NCBI GenBank assembly: GCA_963556145.1
Contig: OY744464.1
Coordinates: forward strand, 7,353,508-7,417,507
DNA from: Hygrocybe punicea
Taxonomy: Eukaryota; Basidiomycota; Agaricomycetes; Agaricales; Hygrophoraceae
DNA: 64,000 nucleotides
Direction of reading: 5' to 3'
Both the position numbers and the translations under genes were made by a program. This document shows, one piece after another, positions 34,046 to 45,941 of the stretch; within the stretch, counting starts at the first letter, position 1, and the number at the start of each line of letters is the position of its first letter. The notes below the pieces were generated by a model. The model worked only from the letters and a program-made list of their open reading frames with translations. It was not told the DNA's origin and searched no databases.

Positions 34046-35494
34046 CGTGAGGCAGTGGATTTGCTGCAACGAGGCGCGCCTTTAAGCGCTCAAGGCCTGT
34101 TAGGACTCGGATTAGTTCATCCACAAATCCCTTCCTTGTCCTCGTCATTTCTCCACTCATAAGTATCCCATCCATCCCCACTCCACCCAGTCGGTAACTC
34201 AGCATGATGCCCCTCCTTGTCGACGTCGTGCACTCGGACACGGCTCTTGCTAGCCCCGCTTCCGGTAATGGCGGTGTAGAGGCGAGTGCAACCCCACGCA
34301 CCAGTATCGGCGCACGTAGACGTCCCGCCAGCGCGAACCCGACTACCAAACCCCTCCGCCAACTATCCCTCCTCGCATCCACATTCTCCGCCTTGCGTCG
34401 TCTTTCCAGAGCCGATACGCGATCCCGCGCGCATACTCGGAGCACCCCGGCCCCGATAACGATGTTCCTCCCTATTATTAATTCAGAGGTGTGTCCTAAC
34501 ATCATTTTATAGTGTTCATCCGGCGGTGGGATCTGGCGCTCCAAGACTCGATGTCCACGCTTCTTTGGAGGAACAAGAAAGTTCTAATCCGATGATAGAA
34601 TACAGGGCTGTCTCCCTCAACCTCCTCGACTACCTTCTCGTCACCGCAGTCCTCCTGGTAACCAACATCCGGGATTGGAGGTCATTCGATAAGCCTCCCC
34701 CCTTATCTTCAGCCAAACCACCTCCGTTGGAGCCAGTTTCTGCCCAATGACGTTCCCTCCTGACTGGCTTCAACTCACCACGCAGCCAGCAGTTCCGACG
34801 CGTGGCCGGCTTCCACGCGTTCCTCGCACCAACTCAGCACTTCCTACGAATGGACTCCCGGTCCCCCAGCCCTTCTGACGAATCGTCGTTCCCCTTCCCT
34901 CTGCTCCGTGCATCCCACCTCACTTGTGGATTTCTCCCCATCCCACAACGGCGAGGAGGATGACAACAATCCGCCCGTCCCCCGTATTCCAGCACAGTAC
35001 CGCACCCATGTACACTCGTCCAGTGGTTCACCCAAGGGCCTCCGTGCATTCCCCACGCCGGCGCTCCAACCTCTCCGAATTCAACGAAGACCAACACAAC
35101 GTACGCGCCCCTCTTCTCGCTCGCGATCTACGCCTCCTGCGCACTCCCCACTCCCACTCCCATTCCCATTCCAACTCCCATTCCGATCCCCATGATCACT
35201 CTCATTCCTACAGTCTTTCTTCGCACTCCTCATAGACATTTTCGCCGTCGTGCGCTTCGCTGAGTTACACTGACGCTACCAGCACCACTACCAGCAGCAC
35301 CACCGTCAACGCCAACAACTACAGCAGCAGCAGTGTTGTTGATGTCGGGAATTCAGGCACGGGGGAAAGAGCGCGAAGCGCCGCCTTCTACAGCCCCCGC
35401 AGGTTCTGCTGGTATCTGTATCTATTGCAGTGGGGAAAATTGCATTGAAGTATGATATGGTCCTTGCCACCAACACCGGTGGGGGCGGCACCTA
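34046..35494. other. GC-rich interval with unrecognised coding-like frames
   Basis: Frames on both strands are long because the DNA is GC-rich. On the plus strand 34204-34512 and 34540-34750 could be joined across a very short gap and include a hydrophobic stretch (LLDYLLVTAVLLVTNI). A downstream frame (about 34990-35235) is Arg/Ser-rich and ends in an alternating Ser-His run. On the minus strand 34023-34544 is open for 173 codons. None is recognised. This interval must also contain the promoter of the NACHT-WD40 gene. Confidence 0.3.
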
Positions 35495-35514
35495 GGGGGG
35501 GGGGGGGGGGGGGG
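35495..35514 (+). repeat. 20-base G homopolymer
   Basis: An uninterrupted run of 20 G residues, preceded by a shorter GGGGGCGG run at about 35480. It has G-quadruplex potential and its length is likely unstable or assembly-sensitive. Confidence 0.9.
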
Positions 35515-35649
35515 TTGGCTGCGGCTACGAGAGAGGGAGAGGGGAAGAAAGTGGAGTTGAGTCACAAAAGTTGCGAATTGGTACTTGGATTCCGGCGGCT
35601 TCGTGGCGTGAGCGAAGCTTAAGTTAAGCCTAATCTACGAGGGAACGGA

Positions 35650-36990
35650 CTACACTACTGGAGACAGGCGATGTGAACTTGAAAGCGGTGATGTGTATCG
35701 ATGGTGGTGATTTTAAACGGACGTACTCGAACAGCTGCGTGGAAGTTTTCAACGTGCTGGGCATCGAAGCGGCTCGGGCAGCAATTTTCAAGGAATTGCG
35801 TAGTGTCATCGAGTTTGACGGATCCAAGGTCAACTACCGTCACCTGGCTTTGCTCTGCGACCTAATGGCTCATCGTGGCCATCTGGTGGCGATAACACGA
35901 CATGGTATTAACCGTGCTGACACAGGAGCTCTGATGCGATCTTCCTTTGAAGAAACTGTTGAGGTTCTCATGGAGGTACAGAGCCACGGCGTCTCCGAGA
36001 ACATTGTATTTGGTCAAATGGCTCCCATGGGTACAGGATCCTTCGATGTTGCGGTCGATATCAATATGTTGAGGGACGCTAATAATTGTGGATCATCGGC
36101 TACCTATGCACAATGCTGCCGGTGCCAACTGATGGAGGCATGACACCGAGTCAGGGGTCGGGGGGTAATGACACCTTACGACGCTGTCCCAGATCACCAA
36201 ACGCCTACTCTCCAACCTCCCCCGTATATGTCCCTCAATCACCATTCAGTGGTGCGGCATGCCCATTTGGAAACTTCACCTTATGCGACTTCACCGTTCT
36301 GACGCGGTTCACCGACATCTACAGTCCTCAATCTTACTTCACCAAGTTACACTCACATACGCGTCCTCGCTATTCCCCAACATCTCCGTCCTTCTCGCCA
36401 ACGTCACCTCGCTATAGCGCTCAAGCTCCCTCTTTTCAGCCCAACATCCCTCGATACTCACCAACGAGTCCCTCCTTTAGTCCGGCGCCTCCCCGATGTA
36501 TGTTTTTTCCATCATGGTGTGAATATCACGGAGGCTTAGAAACATCCGCGTGATTCTTCAGATTCTCCAAGTAGTAAATCAGGTTGTTCTTGGTTTTGTC
36601 ATCAGTTACTGATAATGGGCCTTGTTTCTCTCACTCAGCTCGTATGATCCCGCTTCCTTTGCTTTACCGAAGTGTCTAATCATTTGGTCCGGTTTGTAGC
36701 GCCCGTGCAGATCGCGACTTCATCTACGAAATATTCGCCCTCATCACCAAAATACTGTGAACTCCCGGTATTACGCCAACAACCATTAAAACTCATTCTA
36801 CGCTTGTTGTGCTCACCGATTATGTTCTCCCAGGCACCCACATATTGTAGGTACACAAACAAGTAGATGCTCAGATTCCACCGTGGATCCTGTTTTAACC
36901 CTCGCCTCACCTGCATACCGCCCGACGTCTCCATTGGGTGGCCAACCCCACTCGTACATCGCCTTCCTGGGTTTGATCGCAATCTGTTCC
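35650..36990 (+). pseudogene. rpb1: RNA polymerase II largest subunit, 3' fragment with CTD
   Basis: The frame from about 35650 is the conserved C-terminal core of RPB1: [67 protein letters not shown] and [14 protein letters not shown]. After a break near 36083-36140 it moves into another frame with CTD heptads (AYSPTSPVYVPQSP, RYSPTSPSFSPTSPRYS, RYSPTSPSFSPAPP) to about 36510, and further degenerate units (KYSPSSPKY at about 36735, SPAYRPTSP at about 36905). RPB1 is about 1750 residues; everything upstream of this last part is missing, the heptads are few and irregular, and the reading frame changes. It is therefore a partial duplicate, not the functional gene. The pieces retain high similarity, so the copy is not very old. 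Confidence 0.82.
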
Positions 36991-37232
36991 TGGGGGATGG
37001 CTTCTTGTGTGGGGTTTGGTTCTCCGCTGAATTCAACTTTTTTCGATTTGATGGCTAACCATCCCAGGTTCATATCTATTAGAAACCTACAATTCACCTC
37101 TGAGTTCAACGAGAATATCATGTTTTCAGCTCTTTCATGGTCTACTTTTACGTAGGCTGTTACACATCCATAGCTTTCAATAAGATTATTTTATTGACGA
37201 CTTCATGTGGTTGAAGACAGGGATGCTGTCAA
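36991..37232. other. spacer between the RPB1 fragment and the 3' end of COG6
   Basis: No gene is recognised. It probably includes the COG6 3' untranslated region and terminator on the minus strand. Confidence 0.4.
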
Positions 37233-40206
37233 TTACGGTATCTCGTCACGCTCTCCATGCAAACCAAAAATCTGCCACAACAAGTGGATTTGGCCAAAGG
37301 GCCTTTCACTGCCCAACAGGGTGGCCGCCGCCTCATACTTATTCTCAGGCTTCCTCACCTCCTCGCATATCCGCTGATACGCCCGGGCCAACCGCTCGAG
37401 GGCGGAGTGGTGTATTTTGGTGTGTAGACGCTGCATGGTGAGCTGCGCGAGGCGGTGGGATTGGACGACTTCGTTGCCAGAGAGCCACTGTGAGAATTTA
37501 TGTAGGGCGGACTGGAGCTCAATGGCGGAGGTTGCAGGAATACGCGAGAGTGGTTCCTGTTTGCAACGGAAGGTGTGGATGAACAAGTTAAAGAATTCGG
37601 GGTTAAGAGACTTTACTGTAAGTTGATGTGTTTCAATTGCGACCACGGCATCACACAATCCGGCATCGAAAAGCAAGTTTCGGTACTGTGTAGTAAATTG
37701 TGCTCGTCAAGGACCAGCGCAGCGTTTATGAAAAAGAGGATTAATAGCCACCACTCACATGTTGGTCCGTCAGCAATGTCACTCGCTCGTCAATAAATCC
37801 CTGCATTTTCCGCTGCTTCTCAGTCGTAAAAGCGAAAGGCTCCAAGACGCTCTCAACAAAAAAATGTCAACACTAGTCGCCGTGCTTTTTTTCTTCTGTA
37901 AATAGCAACTAAAAAATCCCTGCCCACCTTCAAATACGTCAAGCAGTTGAGAACGAAAACCTCGGGGTCCCACTTTTGCTTCGGCCCTTTCCTCTCGTCG
38001 CCTGCCGTGGTGCACATTTTCACAGCCGGATCCATCATCAAGTCAAGGATATGTTGGAACCCCGCCGAGTTTTCGTCATTTTTTTCGTCTTCGAGGAGCG
38101 AAGATTGGTAAACTGTCATGACCTCGCGAAGGATCTGAGTATGATCGAGGATTGGTAACGGTGGTGTAACAGACAAGTCATCAAGGTCCTAGTAATAACG
38201 GTATGATCAATGGTCAGCCGCATTTTGGCATTGGCGTGTACGTACAAGATGGACACGAAGAAGCGCGCGACGTTGCGTCTCGATGGCGTCATAGAAGACC
38301 TTGTATGCAACCTCCGTTGTTCTATTTCGTAAGAAGGCAAATAGTCAGACTTACATATACATGAACAATGCATGAGAGCAGTTTTGCTTACTCTTGAAGA
38401 GTCGAGGTAAGAAGTGCGGTTTCACCAATTGTCCGACGCATAGTCAACATGTAAAATTGCAAGAGGTTTGCAATCTTGTAAGAGGTGATGCTACTCTCTT
38501 GCGACCGCACAGTTTGCTGTACTCGAACCTAGAGAGAGAGAGAAAAAAAACATGTTTGTATCAATCAGCAAATCATTATGTCCGAACAATATCTCTCCCT
38601 TTACCTTGAGAGGCACGCATAACTTGCCAACGGCCAGATCCATCAGTTCCCGGATCCACTCCTCCTCTTCACTCGTGCCTTGGACACGTATGCTCCCGAC
38701 CATCCTTCCATCGCTCGTCAGCCCAAATAGTCCTTCCAGAAACTCGCGCTCGGCAGCGATGACTTGATGAACCCACGCCAGCATATCGCCTACATAACGC
38801 ATTGGGTCGTGCGCGTGTAGCTCGATAGGACGTGGGAGACCAGAAGGTCCGCCCCGTGTCAGAGCGGCCAGAAAAGTGTTAAGAAGCGTGGCTTGTCTGG
38901 TTTGGGAGAGGAATGTCAGGGCTTCACTAGAGGAAAAACGATGGTAACAACAGTTATTGAAAATAATATGGGGAAGAGGGAGTGGGGCCGACCTAAGAAG
39001 TTCGGGCCTTTTGCGGAGTCTACGAACGGCTTCTCGCATCGTATCACCGACCTCGAGTTGTGCGTGCCGTCCAATTTGTCGAAATTCGTAAGAACACCAT
39101 CTGAATATCTTCTCGTAGCCTTGCTCGAGCTGGGATGAGGTTGATGCCATGATGTCCAACCTTGTTGTGAAATTGGTTTCAGTCGTGTATGCACGATAGA
39201 GAGAAAACAAAAAAGCGTACCCAGCCTTGGTGGGACCATCTTCTCCAGCCATGAGAACTCTACAGTCCTTTCGAATCCGATCGGTCTTGTCCATGGTATC
39301 GAAGAAATGTTGACCGACAGGGACATCTCTGGATGTCATCGCCTCAACGTCATCGTCAGTCAACGTAAAACGGGCTAAAAAGAGGGACAGGATGGAACTG
39401 CGCGTCTCTATTCCTTGTCTGCGTATACGGTGAATATTGCAAACAGTTTTATTATTATTATCAAGTGATTTATGGATTCTGAACACAACACACACGCACC
39501 TTTCCTCTCGCAGGCTTCCAGCTTTTTCTAACAATGATGTACTGGCTTGGTCCGTTATCTGCATTTGCGCTTCAGCTTCTTCGCAGCTGTGACGCATAGC
39601 TCTGATGTTATCTTGCAGCTCATCCAATTTCTGACAGCAAAAAAAAATAGGTAAGTAATATGGCACAAACACTCCCCACACACCAGATAAAACACACACT
39701 TGATCCACATCTCCAAACACTTTCAAAAAATGACGGCTTCCCTCTGCCAATTTGTTCTCCATGTCGCGGCGGAGATATTTCCGTGCCCTGGCAGCAGATT
39801 CACCTGGAACGGCTTCGGAAAGGATATCTTCGTGGGTAAAAGCCACTGGTTTCCCTCTCCCCAATGTTGATGTTTCTTCGTCCGTATCATCGTCGTTCAG
39901 GGTGTCTTCGATCGTTGGTTTTGTTTTTGTCGTTTTTGTTTCGCTATTTGTGGTGGATGTGCCCTTTGGAGGAGCAGAAGCTGTGGTAGTAATCGGAGTC
40001 GTCGTAGCATAAAGTTCCGAGAGCGTACAGAGCGCCTCTTTGGTGGCGTCATCGTTGAAGTTCGTCCCGAGAACTTTGTACAGACGAAGGGCGATGGGAT
40101 TGCGTGATTGGTGCGACGTCACGGTTGACCATGATGAGCTCAAGTTGATACGCTCTCTAGATGTGGACGGAGATGAAGTCAGGGAGGGTGTGAAGCCCAC
40201 AGACAT
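37233..40206 (-). CDS. COG6: conserved oligomeric Golgi complex subunit 6, nine exons
   Basis: Exons on the minus strand: 40206-39700, 39630-39500, 39418-38993, 38926-38605, 38528-38392, 38321-38246, 38188-37928, 37851-37759 and 37685-37233. The total is 2406 bp, 801 residues plus stop, within the 650-840 residue range of COG6. Introns are 57-81 bp with GT-AG ends. Recognisable blocks are the N-terminal NPIALRLYKVLGTNFNDDAT, the KYLRRDMENKLAEGSRHFLK region, the coiled coil around KLDELQDNIRAMRHSCEEAE, FFDTMDKTDRIRKDCRVLM, AYTTETNFTTRLDIMAST, and WVHQVIAAEREFLEGLF. COG6 is part of lobe B of the COG tethering complex for intra-Golgi retrograde vesicles, peripheral on the cytosolic Golgi face. 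A palindromic element lies only 64 bp upstream of the ATG, so the promoter has been displaced or altered. The frame is complete, so the gene is probably functional. Confidence 0.92.
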
Positions 40207-40269
40207 CCAGTGGGGAGGTTATACGGTCAGAGTGACAGGCCATAGCGCCGCTATAATTATAATTATTTA

Positions 40270-40840
40270 CAGCCGATTCGGAAATGATTGACCAAATCAA
40301 CTTTTTTTTTTTTGTAACTTTTTTTTTGAGACCGGCAACCACCGGGCCAGCTCGTCCATGTCATGTGACACCAAGAGAATTGCTGAAATCACATAGAAAT
40401 TCAAGTTATAAATTCATTGAGGGACATATAAGAAATGTGAAGCCTATGAAAATTGGAATGTGGCTAGGTGAAGGGCTAAATAAGTTTAAATTATTTTTTG
40501 GTGGTGTAATAAATATTTTTAGTGCCAATGTCAGGCCACAAGTCATGTTTTGGACACCAAAAATCCATGTCATCCTTGAATACAACACCAAAAAATAATT
40601 TGAACATATTTAGCCCTTTAGCCACATTCCAATTTTCATAGGCTTCACATTTCTTATATGTCCCTCAATGAATTTATAACTTGAATTTCTATGTGATTTC
40701 AGCAATTCTCTTGGTGTCACATGACATGGATGCGGTAATACAGCTGGCCCGGTGGTTCCGGTCTCAAAAAAAAAAGTTACAAAAAAAAAAGTTACAAAAA
40801 AAAAAAAAGTTGATTTGGTCATTCATTTCCAAATCGGCTG
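40270..40840. mobile_element. 571-bp palindromic TA-flanked MITE at the COG6 5' end
   Basis: Bounded by TA (40268-40269 and 40841-40842), with ends CAGCCGATTCGGAAATGATT and its near complement. Long arms mirror each other around a centre near 40555, and both carry long T or A runs (up to 13 bases) just inside the ends. There is no coding capacity. The CAGCCG start resembles the ends of the Tc1-like element at 5009-7722. Confidence 0.87.
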
Positions 40841-40843
40841 TAA

Positions 40844-41378
40844 TAGTTTCAATAAACTAGCTAGCCAAGCTCAAATGGGAATGAAAATCATTAGATTAGA
40901 AAGTCCTGGAACTAATATATAAACTAATGAGATCAGTATTGTTTTTGGAGGTACTAAAATCAATACCTAAACTAAACAATTCAGGTAACCTGAAATGGTA
41001 ACTGAAATATTTGTTTTCGGGACTATTGTCAGGATATCCAAAACTACTGTTTTCAGCAGTGTCCTGAAACTCAATAGGAAACTTTGGATTTTGGGGTGCC
41101 CAATCTCATAAAGATAATGCCTTCAGGGCTTCTGAACTCTAAGGTTTCCTACTGAGTTTCAGGATACTGCTGAAAACAATGGTTTGGGATATCCTGACAA
41201 TAGTCCTGAAAACAAATATTTCAGTTACCATTTCAGGTTACCTGAATTGTTTAGTTTAGGTATTGATTTTAGTACCTCCAAAAACAATACTGATCTCATT
41301 AGTTTATATATTAGTTCCAGGACTTCCTAATCTAATGATTTTCATTCCCATTTGAGCTTGGCTAGTTTATTGAAACTA
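40844..41378. mobile_element. 535-bp fold-back element abutting the previous one
   Basis: Ends are TAGTTTCAATAAACTAG and its complement, with arms of roughly 240 bp mirroring around a centre near 41110. The left arm carries a 4-bp extra CTAG. If TA is the duplicated target, the element proper is 40846-41376. It begins two bases after the TA of the neighbouring palindromic element. Confidence 0.82.
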
Positions 41379-41937
41379 CTAGTTTAGGTCCAGTTTTCAG
41401 TACAGCTGAAATTGTTTATTTTCCAGTGTGAGTGGTGTACTGTCACATTCAGTGGGTTTTTCATCGCGGCCTCAGGGTATCACGTATCAGCCAATAAAGA
41501 CAATACTATATCACCTATTGCAATATTTCCACTAGTAGTTAACTACTTGGTAATAAATCCCCAGACTTGCTATGGATTTTCAACCTATAGTCATCAGGAA
41601 AAACCCAGGTTATTAGGGATAATTAGGGACAATTAGGCTTATTATTGGATATTACAGGCTATTGTCACTTATTAAAAGTAAGGGCTCCGGGATGTCGAAT
41701 TAAGTCAAAGAGGGAAAGAAATCAAAGTGATCGATGAATGGACATAATTATTAGCAGTTGGGAGGTCATAGAGCACTGCCTAATACACTTCTCAGTTACG
41801 TAGTAGGCACACAAATTTCATAGCTTCGATATAAGACAGTACTACTAGTAATGGCAGCATTTCCGATTGCAATCGGACAGGGGAATTCATAGCGTAGGAT
41901 AGCACATTCACAAACCAGCATTCACTCTGTGTGCAAG
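41379..41937. other. spacer, 3' flank of the Plavaka element
   Basis: No gene recognised. A stretch at about 41580-41650 (GTCATCAGGAAAAACCCAGGTTATTAGGG) resembles the DNA flanking the fold-back element near 49500-49600 and 50470-50500, so an old dispersed repeat may be present. Confidence 0.4.
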
Positions 41938-44900
41938 CTAACGGATGGTGAGGTAGGCATGTCGGTCAGTGAATGAATTGACCAAAAAGGTAGTGCAGTT
42001 TTCGAGGACATTGTTGAAAGTCCAGTCATGTGGAGCCAATGGGCCAAATTTGGGGAAAAGATGAGCACTTCGCTGGATGCCTTGGATTGGTATAATGCTT
42101 GCAACACGTTGATTGTTGTGGATGGTTTGAGCGACCTTGTACAAGAGATGGTTGGGCTCAGGATTTCAAGGAAAAGGGGAAAACCATTCAACGTATGCGA
42201 GGTGTCGTGGGGGGATACAATTTGGACAAAACAGTTGCTTGACAACCTTGTTGGGAAGTGTGAAGATGACGTGGACTTGGACAACACGGTAACCTGAGAG
42301 AACTATGTAAGACGGGTGACCAGTAAACATTAATGATTCGCACCTTGTACGCCAATCTCTTGGCCTTCTCCAGCATTGGCAAGAGCTGTGTTGAAGCAGG
42401 CAATTGCTGCATTACGACGCTTGCCTCTACGTTGTGCTGGCTGTGCATGAATACTATCAACAGTTGTTGATCGCCCATTATAACTATCCCAAAACTTGAT
42501 CCTGTGGTAGCCAGGTAAATTTCGGAACGGCAGGAAGGTGTCGAGTGCAGCATTTTCCACTTGGCGTGCAGTCCAACCAGGATTATTTGTTGCCACAATG
42601 AAGCAGGCTAAGGCATCACGAATATATGTCGCTCGATAGTCATTGGCTATACTTTCGAGCAAAACAGCATTGACAGTGGGGTTTTTTGGCATCTTCACAT
42701 GCCGACTTAATTCTAGCACTGGTGCTCGCACATGTTCATCGTGGATGTCAGCTCCTGCCAGGCACCATGCTAGGAAATTCTGGTGCCGAAACATCTTCTC
42801 TCGGCGCTCCAACCAAAGCGTCATCTGTGGATATTCATCTTTGGTGTTCATTGCTCCATAAGCGTCCTTCGCAAAATCAATATGCAGGCGCTCGGTATAT
42901 TGTGTGTTGTAGTTATCAGTTGTTCCAAGAAACTCTATTGATTCCAAATAATGTCGGTAGGAATGTAGTTTGGGTAATTGGAAACCATTCCAAATGCCCA
43001 GGTCGACGAAGATATCCTTGTTAGCATGGAAGCATTCAAGTGCCCTGCTGAGAGAAGCAAGCGTCTCGGTAGTGTGTACGGGGTACTGAGCAAGATACAA
43101 GAAGTCGAGGAGTGCTCTAACAGCCCGGATAAGTCGAGTTGGATTTTGATTGTCAGGCAGATGAAGGTCGACCTGGATTCCAAGAACAATATGACACATC
43201 TGATCGTGTTCTTTTCCTGTCACTCTTGACAAACCCGTGATGCCATTGAGAAATCGCTGCACATTGTGATTGAGAGGAAGACGTTTACATCGGGCATCAA
43301 TCTCTGCTGAATTGAAAATCGCCTTGAGCCAACAGATGAGGTATCTGAAGAGGCCCTGATGTCCTTGGTGCAATATATCAGGCGTAATCAATCGAAAAAT
43401 GTTTAGGTAGGGGAGACGCTGCCAAAACGGATGATATATCGGTTTAATGCCAGCATTGGTGCATGCTCACATAAATGCAGCAGGATCCTCATCTGGGTGT
43501 GCAAGAGCATCAAGGATTGTTTCTAGATCACGTAGTTGGTACTCTGTGTCGATTTCGCCATTGTCTTCACGAGTAGTATCACATTTTGGACAATCTCCAT
43601 TCTTGACTCCAGCGACAAGGACTTGTTCAGGATAATCTCCGGCAAGGGCTGCAACAATTGGATGTAATCGCCGGACCACCCCATCACCACTAGACATGAA
43701 TACACCCTCAACACCAGCAGTTTCAAGAGGTTTAAGTATCCGCCGCATGCATGAGTGGAAAAGATTCGCCAGCATTCGTCGGCGAGAAGCCAAGTTGGTG
43801 ATATGTTCTAACTTGTCCGAAGGGAGGTATGCGATCAGGATCTGGGCATGCCGGTTGGGTTTTCGATGCAATGCCTTCTGGATATTCCCAATTGTCATAT
43901 ATACCAGGTAGGCCATCTTGTTGCGAAATAGGGTGACTTGTGTTTTGTCGGAAGAAAGGATAATCGGAATGATGGTTGCGCCAGGTTTCTCCCTCTCGAG
44001 GAGTACCTGGAAGGGGTATCAGATCATCACAAATATCAGTGCATGGTATGAGGGCCTGACCTGGGTTTCCCACCACCAGTTTCCTGTATGCATCTCATGG
44101 AACACTTGTGTGGTCTTGTCTCGGTTTGTATAATGGCGTTCAGGTGAAAATACAAGGTGACGTGTAAAATCGGGGTCACTGTAAAGTGCCTTGATGCATT
44201 CCATGATGTCACAATGATAGAGCTTGAATGGAGCACCTGCGACAGTGACTTCTTCACAATGGAAGCGAGGACGGCTAGGCAAATTATTGTCTATGATTTG
44301 ATTGAGCTCATGGGCGTTCTTGTAAGAAAGCTGAAGTCAGTCTCGAACCTGAAAGGATGGGATCGAGTGAGTAGATGTGTGGACACATCAACATGTTCTC
44401 TTACACCTTCGATGCTCAAGAGGTCCGTGAGAGCTGTTGAGCTACAACCCCGTGTTTTTGCCCACATCGCAAACTCCCAGTCAAGCTTAGACTGAAATGG
44501 TGCATATGGATTATCCAAGTCGTTAAGCTCATTCTGGTAGCGTAGATTTGCTGGAATGTCGTGGATGTCAACAGGAGCTCCTGCATGACCACGAGTGAAC
44601 TTCTCGACATAGGCTTCACGAAGTGGATCGTCATCGTTTGCCTGGATGTCATGAGAACCAAGTCTGATCAGAATGTTTGCTTGAAAAAGTTCCTCATTGT
44701 CTAACTCCTGCAAGTTGTGTCTGAACCTCCCAACCTCCACCTCGTCCAGGTCCAAGCTCGAATCCACCGAGTCTGAGTCTGTATCCAAGTCCGTATCCAA
44801 GTCTGCCTCTGAGTGTGATAGAGTGTCCATGCCATCTTGCCAGTCATCGCAGGGTTCGAAGTTGTCTTCACCAATGTCGTCATAGTGGCCTTGAAAATCT

Positions 44901-45136
44901 CCGGATGGGTCATCATCGGCAGGGTGTGGTATGCCATTGCCATCTTCCACTGGCAACTGAGAGCCTGAGTGTTCAGACTCAGATTGAGCTCCCTCATCTT
45001 CCGAGTCGCTGACCAACTGCTCTGATATTGCCATAAGATAGGCATCCCGACATTGTTGGTTTGCTGCACGTGGACCGTGGAATGTGTAACCAGAGTGAGA
45101 AAATGTTCGTTCACAACCACGGCAGGTCAATGTCAT
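41938..45136 (-). pseudogene. Plavaka-type transposase, five exons, two in-frame TGA
   Basis: Starts at ATG 45136 with a C2H2-like zinc-finger region (TCRGCERTFSHSGYTFHGPR), an acidic linker, and the conserved PYAPFQSKLDWEFAMWAK block. After introns near 44410-44330 and 44060-43990 it reads LSYKNAHELNQIID, HTGNWWWETQVLLEREKPGA, LSSDKTQVTLFRNKMAYLVY, VEGVFMSSGDGVVRRLHPIV, NGDCPKCDTTRED, KPIYHPFWQRLPYLNIFRLI and TPDILHQGHQGLF, then a fifth exon after 42350-42285 with HLAYVEWFSPF, ending KFGPLAPHDWTFNNVLENCT and stop at 41938. TGA codons at 43467-43469 and 42166-42168 are the only lesions seen. Plavaka is a CACTA-related DDE family of Agaricomycetes. With two suppressed codons the protein would be full length, so this copy died recently. 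Confidence 0.85.
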
Positions 45137-45142
45137 TAGCAA

Positions 45143-45839
45143 GGGGATTCCTGGTTGACAGGGTGTGGGGCACCAAGAATTGAGATGGCAAAGACTCGGA
45201 ACTAAAGAAAAAAATCACGGTGAACTGAAAAAGAAATCGCACTAGTGAGCATGATGGCAACCAGGGCAAAGCTAGTGGTTTCAAACCTTGAATTGCTGCT
45301 AGTAAATGCTAGTGGTGACGAGGATTTAGCTGTCTTGGCGTGAAAATGACATTCAAGTTGATTGGTCTAGGGTGCATTTACTGGTCACTCCAACAGACAA
45401 GTGGGAGACGAGAGAATATACCAACATGGAGATGAACTTAAGGATGAGATAACGATGTCCTGATCGCCGCGGCACAGTGTTCAGATTATGGAAGAATGAA
45501 TAATTGCTCTGTGTGAGCTGAATACAATCTTCGATCTCCCCTAGTGCCAATGAGTAACATGGTGAAAATGAACGACCAGAAACTGGAAATAGTAAACTGC
45601 GAGGAGTGATGATTGAGTGTCAGACATGCTGTTAGGCTGGGCTTGGAGGAGGTTGCATACTTACTTGTACTTGGAACAGAAAGTTGGGGCTCGCCGGTTG
45701 CTTGGAGCACTGGCAGCTGCCGGTGCTAGCAAAATTAAGATCCGGATTTTTTGTGAGCCGTTTCAGATGTATAAATGTGGTAAAGGCTAACCTTCGATGA
45801 GAAACTCAGATGGCGGCGAACTCACTGGCAGGCTGCAAC
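45143..45839. other. spacer between two divergent genes
   Basis: No coding feature recognised. It contains the 5' flank of the Plavaka gene on one side and the promoter region of the DUF6532-like gene on the other. Confidence 0.4.
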
Positions 45840-45849
45840 TGTTATAAAA
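45840..45849 (+). promoter_or_regulatory. probable TATA box of the DUF6532-like gene
   Basis: GTTATAAAAA lies about 95 bp upstream of the ATG at 45942, followed by a pyrimidine-rich stretch with CAACTTTCC and CCATACAG, a usual layout for a fungal core promoter. The assignment rests on position and motif only. Confidence 0.5.
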
Positions 45850-45941
45850 AGGGCAGTTAGTTCCATTGTATTTCTCACCCAACTTTCCACATTGACTCAC
45901 CATACAGAAATGCCCTTCATACTTCCATCCTCTCACTTGCT

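Noticed and set aside
34023..34544. 173-codon minus-strand frame overlapping the NLR-like start
   Set aside because: GC-rich shadow frame; it overlaps the first exon of the NACHT-WD40 gene in another frame and has no recognised motif.
43420..43470. GTGAGC...GCAG as an additional intron removing the TGA in the Plavaka gene
   Set aside because: The skipped text (KPIYHPFWQRLPYLN) is a conserved part of the family and must be coding, so the TGA is better read as a nonsense mutation.
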